Shown here piece by piece: positions 7,701 through 15,511 of a stretch of DNA of 18,475 nucleotides. The position numbers and the translations under genes are program-made. The stretch is taken from the NCBI GenBank assembly GCA_035455185.1, contig DATIFQ010000393.1, positions 1 through 18,475 of the forward strand, written 5' to 3'. This DNA comes from JAEHDI01 sp035455185. Lineage in GTDB: Bacteria; Acidobacteriota; Terriglobia; Bryobacterales; Bryobacteraceae. The notes beneath the pieces are model-generated. The model was not told the origin of the DNA and ran no database searches. It saw nothing but the letters and a program-made list of their open reading frames with translations. The stretch's first letter is position 1. Every line of letters starts with the position of its first letter.

Positions 7701-8923
7701 GGCGCGGGGGTCGTTCGCTGCGCGGGGCTTTCGGCGGAATCCGACCGTTGCGGTGCGGGGGAGGTCTTCGCCGGCTGAACCGCCGGTGGCTTCGCAGCCT
7801 TTGGGGGCGCGACTGCGTTCACGTCGGGCCCGGCCGCCACGGCTCCAGACGCCGGCGAGCCGGCCGCGGGCGGCTCGCTGAGCTTCAGATTGAAGTCCGG
7901 CGGCCTGGATCCTGCGGCGCCTTCGCCGTACACATGTCCCTGCGCTTCTCCTACCTTCCGGTAGTGCTCTCGCAGCCGGTCAGCTTCGGTCCCGAAGACA
8001 AGTTCCCTTGTTGTGGCATCCTCGGGGAGCGAAGCGGCCTGCTGTTCGGACAGCGGCGCCGGAAGCATGTACATGCCCTCGGACGCGCTGCTGGTCTCCG
8101 GGATCGGCTTGTGGACGCCCTCGAGGACGATAAGCACCTCCTCAAGGCCGTTCCGCGGGCCGCTCGGCATCACCACAACATCCTTGAACACCTTGCCTTG
8201 ACCCGTTGAAACCACCTTGCCGACCGGAATGCCGCGCGGGAACACCCGGTCGTCGCCGGACGTGTAGAACCACTCGCCTACATCGACTCGCTCCTCGATC
8301 TGGAGGTAGTCCACAATGCAGTCCGGCTTTCCCGTTCCCTTGAGGGTTCCCATTACGCGGTGATTCTCGCTGACCACGCCCGCGGCGAAGGTGGGATCGG
8401 TGATCAGTAAGACTTGCGAAGCGGTAGGGAAACTCTCGGTCACCTTGCCTACGATGCCGTCGGGGGTGATGACCGCCATGCCGCGACGGACCCCGTCGGC
8501 CGAACCCCGGTCAACGAACACCACCTTGGAACTGGAACCGGCTCCGGTCCCGATGATCCGGGCGGCGACGGTGCGCGATGGCTGGCGCTCCCGGTACGCA
8601 CTGAGAAGCTTGGCGCGTTCGGCGGTCCCGAGTTCAGACCGCAGAGATTGGTTCTCCATCTTGAGACGACCCAGTTCGGCCCGAAGATGCCGGTTTTCCT
8701 CGCTTGCTTTCGCGAACAGCAGGTAGTCTTCGAAGAAGTGCACCGTAGCCGTACGAGCACCCTCAAGTACGCGGGCGACCGGGGTAACGGCACTGACCGC
8801 CCAGATCCGGATCAGGCGTACATCCTGGTCCGTCCGGACCTGATACGCGAGCAGAATAAGCTGCGCAAACAACACGAGCAGCAGCACCGTAATGTTTCGG
8901 TACCGGCCAAGCAAAGAGTCCAT
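7697..8923 (-). CDS. mreC: MreC with long Pro/Ala-rich C-terminal tail
   Basis: MreC is a bitopic protein whose periplasmic part activates PBP2/RodA. Seen here are a membrane helix (about 10-28), a coiled coil (about 70-105, EENRHLRAELGRLKMENQSL) and the two-barrel MreC core (about 115-270, with VVFVDRGSADGVRRGMAV, GIVGKV, QVLLITDP and FPRGIPVGKV). A further 135 or so residues are rich in Pro, Ala and Ser. At 408 residues it is longer than the E. coli (367) and B. subtilis (about 290) proteins, and the excess lies in this low-complexity tail. The ATG at 8923 lies 18 bp after the mreB stop. The tail end overlaps the mreD start. The tail may reach through the peptidoglycan or bind partners; this is a guess. 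Confidence 0.96.
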   Translation of the reverse strand: MDSLLGRYRNITVLLLVLFAQLILLAYQVRTDQDVRLIRIWAVSAVTPVARVLEGARTATVHFFEDYLLFAKASEENRHLRAELGRLKMENQSLRSELGTAERAKLLSAYRERQPSRTVAARIIGTGAGSSSKVVFVDRGSADGVRRGMAVITPDGIVGKVTESFPTASQVLLITDPTFAAGVVSENHRVMGTLKGTGKPDCIVDYLQIEERVDVGEWFYTSGDDRVFPRGIPVGKVVSTGQGKVFKDVVVMPSGPRNGLEEVLIVLEGVHKPIPETSSASEGMYMLPAPLSEQQAASLPEDATTRELVFGTEADRLREHYRKVGEAQGHVYGEGAAGSRPPDFNLKLSEPPAAGSPASGAVAAGPDVNAVAPPKAAKPPAVQPAKTSPAPQRSDSAESPAQRTTPAP

Positions 8924-8941
8924 GCCATTCTCAAGTTGGCT

Positions 8942-9967
8942 TCACTCGATCGAAATCTTGCGAAGCAGCCTGAAGTCGGTCAGCATTTTTCCGGTGCCCA
9001 GCACCACCGAGGCGAGCGGATCCTCGGCGATCGAGACGGGGAGGCCTGTCTCCTCCCGGATGCGCTTGTCGAGATTCTTGAGCAAAGCCCCACCACCGGT
9101 GAGGACAATGCCGCGGTCGCTGATGTCGGCGCTCAACTCGGGGGGCGTGCGCTCCAGCGCCACGCGAATTGCATTCATGATCGTGGCGACGCATTCCGAC
9201 AACGACTCGCGGATCTCGCTGTCATCCACGGTGATCGTCTTGGGCACGCCTTGTATGAGGTTGCGGCCCTTGATCTCCATGGTGATCGGCTTCTCAAGTG
9301 GGTAGGCTGAGCCGACCTGTATTTTGATCTGCTCGGCGGTGCGCTCTCCGATCAGAAGGTTGTATTTTCGCTTCAGGTACTGCATGATCGCGTCGTCCAT
9401 CTCGTTGCCCGCTACGCGCACCGAACGGGAATACACGATGCCAGAAAGTGAGATGACGGCGACGTCGGTGGTGCCACCGCCGATGTCGACCACCATGTTG
9501 CCCGAGGGTTCGGTGATCGGCAGGCCGGCCCCGATGGCGGCCACCATCGCTTGCTCCACGAGATGCACTTCGCTCGCCTTGGCGCGGTACGCCGAATCGA
9601 TTACAGCGCGCTTCTCCACTTGTGTAATCTCGCTTGGTACGCCGATCACGATTCTCGGGTGGACCAACATCCGGCGGCCGTGCGCCTTGTGGATGAAGTA
9701 CGTCAGCATCCGCTCCGTAACCTTGAAGTCGGCGATCACGCCGTCCTTCATCGGACGGATGGCCACGATATTGCCCGGCGTGCGTCCGAGCATCTCCTTG
9801 GCTTCCTTGCCTACGGCTTCCACCTCGCCGGTCGACTTGTTGATGGCGACGATCGAGGGTTCGTTGACGACAATCCCCTTCCCTCTGGCATAAACGAGCG
9901 TGTTCGCTGTCCCCAGATCGATCGCGAGGTCGGACGAAAAAAGGCTGAAAAGAGAACGAAGATTCAT
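8942..9967 (-). CDS. mreB: MreB, actin-like rod-shape protein
   Basis: The 341-residue bacterial actin homologue polymerises on the inner face of the membrane and directs side-wall synthesis. The N-terminal MNLRSLFSLFSS is an amphipathic, membrane-binding start. Phosphate loop 1 is DLGTANTLVY (17-26), phosphate loop 2 is DIGGGTTDVAV (161-171) and the adenosine motif is LTGGGALLKNLD (289-300). Other conserved runs are VNEPSIVA and RPMKDGVIADF. It is full length, with no gaps or substitutions at nucleotide-binding sites that I could see. It is the first gene of the minus-strand mre operon. The ATG at 9967 has only a weak SD (CAGG), and no strong promoter is visible upstream; the best AT-rich patch is AATAAT near 9998. 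Confidence 0.98.
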   Translation of the reverse strand: MNLRSLFSLFSSDLAIDLGTANTLVYARGKGIVVNEPSIVAINKSTGEVEAVGKEAKEMLGRTPGNIVAIRPMKDGVIADFKVTERMLTYFIHKAHGRRMLVHPRIVIGVPSEITQVEKRAVIDSAYRAKASEVHLVEQAMVAAIGAGLPITEPSGNMVVDIGGGTTDVAVISLSGIVYSRSVRVAGNEMDDAIMQYLKRKYNLLIGERTAEQIKIQVGSAYPLEKPITMEIKGRNLIQGVPKTITVDDSEIRESLSECVATIMNAIRVALERTPPELSADISDRGIVLTGGGALLKNLDKRIREETGLPVSIAEDPLASVVLGTGKMLTDFRLLRKISIE

Positions 9968-10226
9968 TACAACCTGAACTCAGTGTTGTCGATTATTGTG
10001 CGAATCTACCTCGCTAACCCGGTTTCCCATTCGTTGATGACGCCCAACACTGTGTTGCGGGAAAGGGGGAAGGGTAGTCCCCTCAAAGGCTAACATAATG
10101 GCCCGCCTGCTTCAATGACCACTAAGTGTATGATTTTCAATGGACAGGATAGCGCGAGAGCAGCAGGGAGTCTCCCCGATTTCTTCCACAACTCGCTGTC
10201 CCTCAAGATCGGTGGGCCGAGGCGGC
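9968..10226. other. Divergent intergenic region with two inverted repeats
   Basis: This gap between minus-strand mreB and the plus-strand propeller gene carries no convincing gene. It holds CAACAC-T-GTGTTG (10045-10057), and the half-site CAACACTG recurs inverted at 9988-9981. It also holds a longer stem-loop (10142-10201): GGACA/TGTCC and GCGAG/CTCGC arms flank an apical GGGAG-T-CTCCC. The first could be a regulator site in front of mreB. The second could be an RNA structure or a protein-binding site. No function is shown by the sequence. Open reading into this region on the plus strand (from 10140) is the non-coding upstream extension of the propeller gene. Confidence 0.4.
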
Positions 10227-10256
10227 TTGGTGACCGTAGGCCGGTCCGTCTACAAT
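10227..10256 (+). promoter_or_regulatory. Promoter of the beta-propeller gene, giving a nearly leaderless mRNA
   Basis: TTGGTG (10227-10232, 4/6 to the -35 consensus) is followed after 18 bases by TACAAT (10251-10256, 5/6 to the -10 consensus). The chosen GTG start begins 9 bases after the -10, so transcription should begin at or within about three bases of the start codon. There is no SD in that space. Confidence 0.5.
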
Positions 10257-10265
10257 GGATCGTCT

Positions 10266-11384
10266 GTGCTGACTCGACGCTACGCGATAGCCGCCTGCCT
10301 TTCGGCCGCCGCCGGCTGCGGCCGCCGTACGGCATCGGGCTTCGACGGTCACGCGTTTGTTGCGAACGAGGGAAGCCGGGCGGTAGCGGTTGTGGATCTG
10401 TCGAGTTTCACCCTCGTTCGGCACATCCCCTTCGCGGCGCCTCCGACCGCGTTAATACCGTACCCCAAGACCAGAGCTGTCTATACGCTAACCCCGGAGA
10501 CGGGCGCGGTTCATGAGATTGACGCAGCCCGCTGGACGGTGAAGCGCAAGGCGCAGGTGGCGGACAGGGCAATCTCAATGCGGCTTTCACCGGACGTCAG
10601 TGCCCTCTGGGTGCTTTGCAGCCAACCGGCTCAATTAGTGCGGGTACCCCTGGAAAGCATGAGGGAAGAGGCCAGGGTTCCTCTGCCGCTGGAACCGGTC
10701 GATTTCGACCTTTCGGCGGGTGGCAATCTGTGCGCCGTGAGCTACGGCGAACACGGCGCCGTGACGATGTTCCCTCTCGCCGGCCACCGGGCCGGCCGGT
10801 CGGTCCCGATTGGCGGGAAGGCGGGAATCGCACGGTTCCGGTCTGACGGGCGTTACCTGATCGCCGCTAATGTAGCAGACAGGATCATCTCGATCCTTGA
10901 GACGCCGACCGGCCGCGTGGTGACGCACTTACCGCTCGCGATTCAACCGGAGCGTTTCTGTTTCAAGGCGGATGGCGGCCAGTTGTTTGTGAGTGGGTCC
11001 GGAATGGACGCGGTTGTGATCGTCTACCCGTACAGCACCGAGGTGGACGGCACATTGCTCGCCGGCCGGGCGCCGGGGGCGATGGCCGTCTCGGCGCCGC
11101 CCGGCCCGGAATACCTGTTCGTTGCCAACCCTCAGTCGGGAGACGTGACCGTGCTCGACATCGAGACCCGACGCGTGATTGCGGTGGTGACGGTGGGCGG
11201 GGAACCCGGCCATGTCTCGGTGACTCCGGACAGCCAGTACGCACTAGTCCTCAGCCGGGGGTCGGGAAATATGGCGGTGATCCGGATCGCGGATGTTGTG
11301 CCGCGCCGCACGCGGTCGGCCCCTCTGTTGGCCGTCATCCCCGTGGGCTCCAGGCCCGTCAGCACCGCGGTGCTCGGCGTCTGA
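10266..11384 (+). CDS. Exported YVTN-type beta-propeller protein, probable lipoprotein
   Basis: The start is GTG at 10266 (372 residues), chosen because it puts a Tat-like signal at the N-terminus: TRRYAIAACLSAAAGC, with twin arginines at 4-5 and a possible lipid-attached C18. The lipobox is weak because -3 is Ala rather than Leu. The mature part consists of repeated four-stranded propeller blades with YVTN-like phrases: FVANEGSRAVAVVDL, RYLIAANVADRIISIL, YLFVANPQSGDVTVLDIETRRVIAVVTVGGEPGHVSVTPD. Such propellers usually bind partners or substrates outside the cytoplasm, and no catalytic residues can be assigned. An in-frame reading from the ATG at 10140 adds 42 unlikely residues ahead of the signal. 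The gene is convergent with the amidohydrolase gene, 6 bp apart, and not part of an evident operon. Confidence 0.85.
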   Translation: MLTRRYAIAACLSAAAGCGRRTASGFDGHAFVANEGSRAVAVVDLSSFTLVRHIPFAAPPTALIPYPKTRAVYTLTPETGAVHEIDAARWTVKRKAQVADRAISMRLSPDVSALWVLCSQPAQLVRVPLESMREEARVPLPLEPVDFDLSAGGNLCAVSYGEHGAVTMFPLAGHRAGRSVPIGGKAGIARFRSDGRYLIAANVADRIISILETPTGRVVTHLPLAIQPERFCFKADGGQLFVSGSGMDAVVIVYPYSTEVDGTLLAGRAPGAMAVSAPPGPEYLFVANPQSGDVTVLDIETRRVIAVVTVGGEPGHVSVTPDSQYALVLSRGSGNMAVIRIADVVPRRTRSAPLLAVIPVGSRPVSTAVLGV

Positions 11385-11390
11385 TCTCCT

Positions 11391-12665
11391 CTACCGGCGG
11401 GGCGGCGGCACGATGAAATCGGTTCCCTCCCGAATGCCGTAGGATGGCCCAAGCTTCCGAAAGTCTTCCGCGCCACGCGCATTCCAGTTCCAGGAGATTC
11501 GCCCGTCTTTGAGTGTCAACTCGCACAGCAGGCGCTGTTTCCCGCGGATCCCGCCGCCGGCAGCGTCGACGAAACCGAAATCGCCTTCCAGCAGCCTCCA
11601 GACGGCCACATCGGCCACCGCGTCCCGCGTGAGATGTCCCAATTCGGGCCGCTGAATCATCTGGGCGGGCGTCCAAGTCGAACAGAGCACCGCATTCTGG
11701 AGCGGCAGCCCAAGCGCCATCAGCTTGGACATCGTGGTAGGCATGTCGATCATCGCACCGTTCATACTGCCGGTGTGAAGATCGGTGGAAATCGAGTCCG
11801 GGTAGAAACCCTGCCGAATGGCAGGCGCGGCGTTGCGCATCACAAAACTTCCGCCGCCATGACCGACGTCGAACTTCACGCCTCGTTTCCGGGCCTGATA
11901 AAGATAGTCGTACAACTTACCGTCTTCGTCGATCCACGGCACGGGACCGCGGAAGCAGTGCGTCGTAATGTCGCCGGGCCGTAGCTGCTCCGTCACCAGT
12001 CGCCAATACGGCCGCTCGCGCAGAAAATAGCCGAAGTCGACCATCACCGGTATGCCGGCTTGCGCTCCGGCCTCAACCGCCCGTTCCACCGAGCGCCAGT
12101 CGGGTAACTGGTAGTGCGCCGACTTCACGCCGACCACAACGTCCCGATGCTTCTTCGCCAGACGCGCAACCTCGGCCGGGTCGAAATCGCTCTGCTCGAC
12201 GATGTCGGTCATCATGCCGAGCCCGGCGATGTTGATCATCGCCAGCACCCGCGTCTTCGCACGGTCGATCACCGTGTGACGGAACGTCTCGAAGTTGCGC
12301 CAGCCCGAACTGCCGGCGTCCACCATCGTCGTCACACCGGTCCGGAAGCTGAACGCATCCGGCGGAATGCTGTTATCGCCGGCCCAGGCATCCTTGATGC
12401 CGGTGGTATGAAACACGTGTACATGGATATCCACCAGCCCGGGAGTGACGTAGAGGCCCTCCACGTCCAGAACCTGCTTTGCCTGCGCGGGATCAATGCC
12501 GGCGGCGACCGCCGCGATCTTCCCGTCCCGTACGGCAACGTCCATTCGCGCGTCGATCTTGTTCTTCGGATCGATGACGTGACCGCCCTTCAACAGCAGG
12601 TCGTACGGCGCCTGCCCCCAACAGACCAGAGAAACCAGTTGAAGAAGAATCGCTGCTTGTTTCAT
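11391..12665 (-). CDS. Exported amidohydrolase/deacetylase-like metalloenzyme
   Basis: The 424-residue amidohydrolase-superfamily protein has a signal peptide (about 1-18, ending CWGQA). Its dihydroorotase/EF_0837-like barrel has the metal motif DIHVHVF (H81, H83), a candidate carboxylated Lys K181 (VGVKSAHY), H236 (THCF), DVGHGGGSF (H269) and the catalytic Asp D295 (STDLHTG). A small beta domain is formed by both ends (DLLLKGGHVIDPKNKID; ADVAVWRL). At the end of strand 5, where relatives often have a His metal ligand, the sequence reads VMVDFG (D210). The reaction is probably hydrolysis of an amide, cyclic amide or N-acyl bond, substrate unknown. It is the third gene of the exported trio, 43 bp after the DUF6807 gene. 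GAGG lies just before its ATG. Confidence 0.9.
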   Translation of the reverse strand: MKQAAILLQLVSLVCWGQAPYDLLLKGGHVIDPKNKIDARMDVAVRDGKIAAVAAGIDPAQAKQVLDVEGLYVTPGLVDIHVHVFHTTGIKDAWAGDNSIPPDAFSFRTGVTTMVDAGSSGWRNFETFRHTVIDRAKTRVLAMINIAGLGMMTDIVEQSDFDPAEVARLAKKHRDVVVGVKSAHYQLPDWRSVERAVEAGAQAGIPVMVDFGYFLRERPYWRLVTEQLRPGDITTHCFRGPVPWIDEDGKLYDYLYQARKRGVKFDVGHGGGSFVMRNAAPAIRQGFYPDSISTDLHTGSMNGAMIDMPTTMSKLMALGLPLQNAVLCSTWTPAQMIQRPELGHLTRDAVADVAVWRLLEGDFGFVDAAGGGIRGKQRLLCELTLKDGRISWNWNARGAEDFRKLGPSYGIREGTDFIVPPPRR

Positions 12666-12708
12666 GTCCTCATGCCTTGTTGTTTACTGCCGGCTCCATC
12701 GCGCTTGG

Positions 12709-13569
12709 CTATGGGACCGTGTACACTGTGACGCGGTACTTCAAGATGACCGGCTTGCCGGGCTCGAGCGTGTACGGCTTCAGTCCGGGGAAGTTCACGC
12801 CGAGGAAACCGTAGTAACGCAGGCACCATCCGTTCGGGAACCCGGGGTTGGCCTGGTCAATGTCGATGCGCGCACCCGCGCGACGGCCGCCGAACTTTCC
12901 CTCGAGCTCCGCCCACGGGTGCGGAACGAGGTTCGTGTCCTTTGCCTCGCGGCCCGTGTCGGTCCGCACGACCGTGTCTTCACGGTCGCCGAACCGAATG
13001 CAGAAACCGCCATAGCCCTTCCCGTCCTGTTGCCCGGCGATCTGGACGGGTTGCCCAAGTGCCTCGAGCGAGAGCGTGAAGTCGAGCTCACGCCGGTTGG
13101 ATCGAGCCGGACGCGAGACGATCTCGATGGTTTCCTTCACCAGTTTTCGTTCGCCAGCGAACCAGCCGTTTTCGGCCGCCAGCCGCGCGAAGCCGCCGTT
13201 GGCCTCTTGGCTAAGCCATTTCACGAATCGGTGGCCCACGCCGTTCAGCACCCACAGGTCGTACGTCTCGCCTCCAGCGCTCACCACAGGCCACGCCCAG
13301 AAGACGCCACGGTGATGATAGTGGTCTTTCGGGAAATCGTCCGTGACGGCCGTGCCGTCTGGTGCGTACAACGGATGCAGATAGCAGCACCGCCGCATCG
13401 CCTCCGGGGCGCCTTGCTTCCACTGCATGCCGTGGTGGAAGACGTACACCGGCTTCCCGTTCTCTGTCAGCTCGAGCGAACCCGGTCCCGCCTCGCGAAA
13501 AGCAAAAGGGCCGGCGGGCCGGACTGCCAAGGGTAACGCAAGCAGCAAAGCGATGAGCGGCAATCTCAT
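12709..13569 (-). CDS. Exported DUF6807 (PF14100, 'PmoA') family protein
   Basis: The 286-residue protein has a signal peptide (about 1-19). The family hallmark is present at about 62-92: YLHPLYAPDG, TDDFPKDHYHHRG and FWAW, with a His cluster at H83, H85 and H86. Other conserved parts are VFHHGMQWKQ near 44 and GPEG-less beta-rich stretches ending in YRVTVYTVP. The Pfam label 'methane oxygenase PmoA' is misleading: this family is found in soil bacteria next to sugar and organic-acid genes and is not a particulate methane monooxygenase subunit. The fold is probably a beta-sandwich, and the activity is unknown. The ATG overlaps the stop of the enolase-superfamily gene by 4 bp (ATGA), indicating coupled translation and joint function. 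Confidence 0.85.
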   Translation of the reverse strand: MRLPLIALLLALPLAVRPAGPFAFREAGPGSLELTENGKPVYVFHHGMQWKQGAPEAMRRCCYLHPLYAPDGTAVTDDFPKDHYHHRGVFWAWPVVSAGGETYDLWVLNGVGHRFVKWLSQEANGGFARLAAENGWFAGERKLVKETIEIVSRPARSNRRELDFTLSLEALGQPVQIAGQQDGKGYGGFCIRFGDREDTVVRTDTGREAKDTNLVPHPWAELEGKFGGRRAGARIDIDQANPGFPNGWCLRYYGFLGVNFPGLKPYTLEPGKPVILKYRVTVYTVP

Positions 13570-14729
13570 GCGGTTCCTCGTCGAACGCGATCCTCGTCCA
13601 CCTCGACACCGAGCCCCGGCCCTGCGGGGACGTCAATTTCACCGCCCGCCACGGCAAGCGGCTTGCGCAGGAAGCTCCCGCGCAGGAACTGAGGGCCATT
13701 GAGCGCCGCCGGAAACTTCAGACTGTAGGCGCCGTACAGTTGCAGCGCGGCGGCGAGCGCCACGTCCGGGTCGGTGAGCCCGCTCCCGAGAATTAGCAGG
13801 CCGGCGTCCAGCAGGATTTCCACTTGGCGCCGTGCATCCCACAGGCCGGCGGTCCGCGCGGGCTTCATCGCAACCCCGTCGAGCAGCCCGAGCCGGATGA
13901 ATTCGACCAGTTCCGCCGAAGAGACCACGCCTTCGTCCATCAGGATCGGGAGCGCGCCTTGCTTCTTGATTTCGCGATAACCCGTGAGGCGGCTGGCCGG
14001 CAACGGCTGCTCCAGCACATTCACGCCGGCGTCCGCCAGTTTCGGAGCAACGGCGAGCGCGGTGGCCAGGTCGTAGCCACCGTTGGCGTCGGCCCAGAGA
14101 AATGCCTCGGGCGCGAGCTTCCGCACGCGCCGGCACAACTCGAGATCGAACTTCGGGTCAGGAGCAACCTTAACGTTGAAGTTTCGGTAACCTCGGGCGC
14201 GGCCCTCCTCGACGAGTTTCTCGGTTTCGCCGATCGCCGCCGGATTCACCGTCCAGCTCAGAGTGATCCGCGGTAGCGGCTTGCGTCCCCACCGCTCAGG
14301 CATGCTCTGCCGCCGCAGACGTCCGGCGAGGTCGTGCAGCGCAAGGTCGATGCCCGCCTTGGCGATCGGCATCCCGGTTGAGAAGGAGGGCGCGATCGCC
14401 CGGTTCATGGCCGTGTGGGCGCCGGCAAGATCGAACGGGTCGCGCCCGATCATGACGGGCGCCAGGTATTTCTCAATGGTCGAGACCACAGACTCCACGG
14501 TTTCGTAGCTCCACGTGTGAGTCGGAACGCTCTGCCCCCACCCGGTGGTTCCGTCTTCCAAAGTGATCTTCACGAACACAGCTGGGCGCTCGGGTTTCGG
14601 GAAGAACTTGAAATAGGCGGTCACCGGGTACGCAACCGGAAATACCTCGACTCGGGTGATGGCGGGCGTTGCCCCGCGCATGAGTCCAGCGGACACGAGG
14701 CTCAGTGCTTGGCGGCGGGTCATCTCCAC
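13566..14729 (-). CDS. Tat-exported mandelate racemase/muconate lactonizing enzyme family protein
   Basis: The 387-residue enolase-superfamily enzyme would abstract a proton alpha to a carboxylate, giving a racemase, epimerase, cycloisomerase or dehydratase. It has an N-terminal capping domain (about 24-130) and a barrel. Mg ligands are D214 (WADANGG), E240 (LEQPLP) and D265 (ILMDEG). Acid/base lysines are K187 and K289 (AMKPART). The usual KxK of strand 2 reads NVK, so the first Lys is Asn185. A twin-arginine signal (MTRRQALSLVSAGL) suggests export, which is unusual for this superfamily. GTG at 14729 gives MEMTRR; ATG at 14723 is the alternative. A TATAAT box lies 8 bases before the GTG and no SD is present. 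It is the first gene of the exported trio, 31 bp from the rsmE stop. Substrate unknown. Confidence 0.92.
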   Translation of the reverse strand: MEMTRRQALSLVSAGLMRGATPAITRVEVFPVAYPVTAYFKFFPKPERPAVFVKITLEDGTTGWGQSVPTHTWSYETVESVVSTIEKYLAPVMIGRDPFDLAGAHTAMNRAIAPSFSTGMPIAKAGIDLALHDLAGRLRRQSMPERWGRKPLPRITLSWTVNPAAIGETEKLVEEGRARGYRNFNVKVAPDPKFDLELCRRVRKLAPEAFLWADANGGYDLATALAVAPKLADAGVNVLEQPLPASRLTGYREIKKQGALPILMDEGVVSSAELVEFIRLGLLDGVAMKPARTAGLWDARRQVEILLDAGLLILGSGLTDPDVALAAALQLYGAYSLKFPAALNGPQFLRGSFLRKPLAVAGGEIDVPAGPGLGVEVDEDRVRRGTA

Positions 14730-14737
14730 AGCAAAGA

Positions 14738-14764
14738 ATTATAAGCGCAGCAGCCCCTGGTCAT
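14738..14764 (-). promoter_or_regulatory. Promoter of the exported trio, giving a nearly leaderless mRNA
   Basis: On the minus strand a perfect TATAAT (14743-14738) follows ATGACC (14764-14759, 4/6 to the -35 consensus) after 15 bases, a short spacer. The -35 overlaps the rsmE stop codon. Transcription would begin about 14731, one or two bases before the GTG at 14729. There is no SD. The trio can therefore be transcribed independently of rsmE, although read-through from rsmE is also possible. Confidence 0.5.
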
Positions 14765-15498
14765 TTAGAGGTCGAGCTGGTACACCAGGCGGCAGCCAAT
14801 ACCGCCAGCGCCGCGATGGCGGCCGTTTCAGTCCGCAGTATTTGTGGACCGAGCGAGACGGACCGCCACTGTTTCTCAGCCGCTTCCTTGCGTTCGCTCT
14901 CCGTCCAGCCTCCCTCGGGTCCCACGAGCAGGGAAACCCTGTCCACCGCAGAGCGCTGCGCGGGCGCCGCTTCCAGGATCGCCCCGGCATCGGTGTCTTC
15001 ATCGAGCAGGTATCGGTAGTCGCCTTCAAGACTTAGCGTCCGAGCGAAGGACAGCGGCTCCGTTACCTGCGGTATTCTCGTGCGTCGCGACTGCTGGCTG
15101 CTTTCCAGCGCAATCCGGCGCCAGCGGTCAAGCCGCTTCGTTGCAGCCACGTCCAGCCCCTTCTCGCTTCGTTCCGCCTTCACTGGAACGATGACCTCGG
15201 CGCCGAGCTCGGTTGCCTTCTCGACGATCCACTCGAGGCGGTCGAACTTGATCAGGGAGACGAGCAGCGTGAATCGCGCCGCCGGAGTCTCGGCGGCGAC
15301 TTCCTCCAACACGCGGAACTGAACCTGTCCTTTACCGAACGCTTCGATTTCCGCCAGGTAGACCCGCTCGTTGTCGGAAATCTCGAACCGCTGGCCACGC
15401 TCCGCCCGCAGCACGCGCCGCAGGTGCTCCGCGTGGTCCCCGGTCAGTTCCGCCTGCCCGTTGCGTACTGTCTCGACAAAGAAACGGCGTCTCGCCAT
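14761..15498 (-). CDS. rsmE: 16S rRNA (uracil-1498-N3)-methyltransferase RsmE
   Basis: The 245-residue SPOUT-class methyltransferase adds a methyl group to N3 of U1498 in 16S rRNA, using S-adenosylmethionine. The N-terminal PUA-like part starts MARRRFFVE and has HAEHLRRVLR. The C-terminal trefoil-knot domain shows LLVGPEGGWTESE (about 190-202) and LGPQILRTETAAIAAL (about 216-231), both SAM-binding loops of the family. Length is usual. I chose the ATG at 15498; an in-frame TTG at 15504 would add two residues. There is no SD, and a TANNNT hexamer (TAGATT) lies 7 bases before the ATG. The gene is divergent from ruvA across 21 bp and lies upstream of the exported trio on the same strand. Confidence 0.96.
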   Translation of the reverse strand: MARRRFFVETVRNGQAELTGDHAEHLRRVLRAERGQRFEISDNERVYLAEIEAFGKGQVQFRVLEEVAAETPAARFTLLVSLIKFDRLEWIVEKATELGAEVIVPVKAERSEKGLDVAATKRLDRWRRIALESSQQSRRTRIPQVTEPLSFARTLSLEGDYRYLLDEDTDAGAILEAAPAQRSAVDRVSLLVGPEGGWTESERKEAAEKQWRSVSLGPQILRTETAAIAALAVLAAAWCTSSTSK

Positions 15499-15499
15499 G

Positions 15500-15511
15500 T
15501 ACAATAATCTA
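15500..15511. promoter_or_regulatory. Candidate bidirectional promoter between rsmE and ruvA
   Basis: The 21-bp divergent gap and its edge hold TACAAT (15500-15505, plus) and TAATCTA (15505-15511). The latter reads TAATCT toward ruvA and TAGATT toward rsmE, so the two -10-like hexamers overlap. TAATCT ends 9 bases before the ruvA ATG, TACAAT ends 14 before it, and TAGATT ends 7 before the rsmE ATG. I cannot find a good -35 at normal spacing in either direction; the best is TCGACA at 15473-15478, too far from TACAAT. Confidence 0.35.

Noticed and set aside
10140..10265. Upstream ATG extension of the propeller gene
   Set aside because: It would put 42 residues of random composition before a clear Tat-type signal. 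A promoter with TACAAT lies inside this stretch.
12709..13569. Methane monooxygenase subunit, from the 'PmoA' Pfam name
   Set aside because: The protein is exported, beta-rich and has no membrane-helix array; the label is a naming artefact of PF14100.
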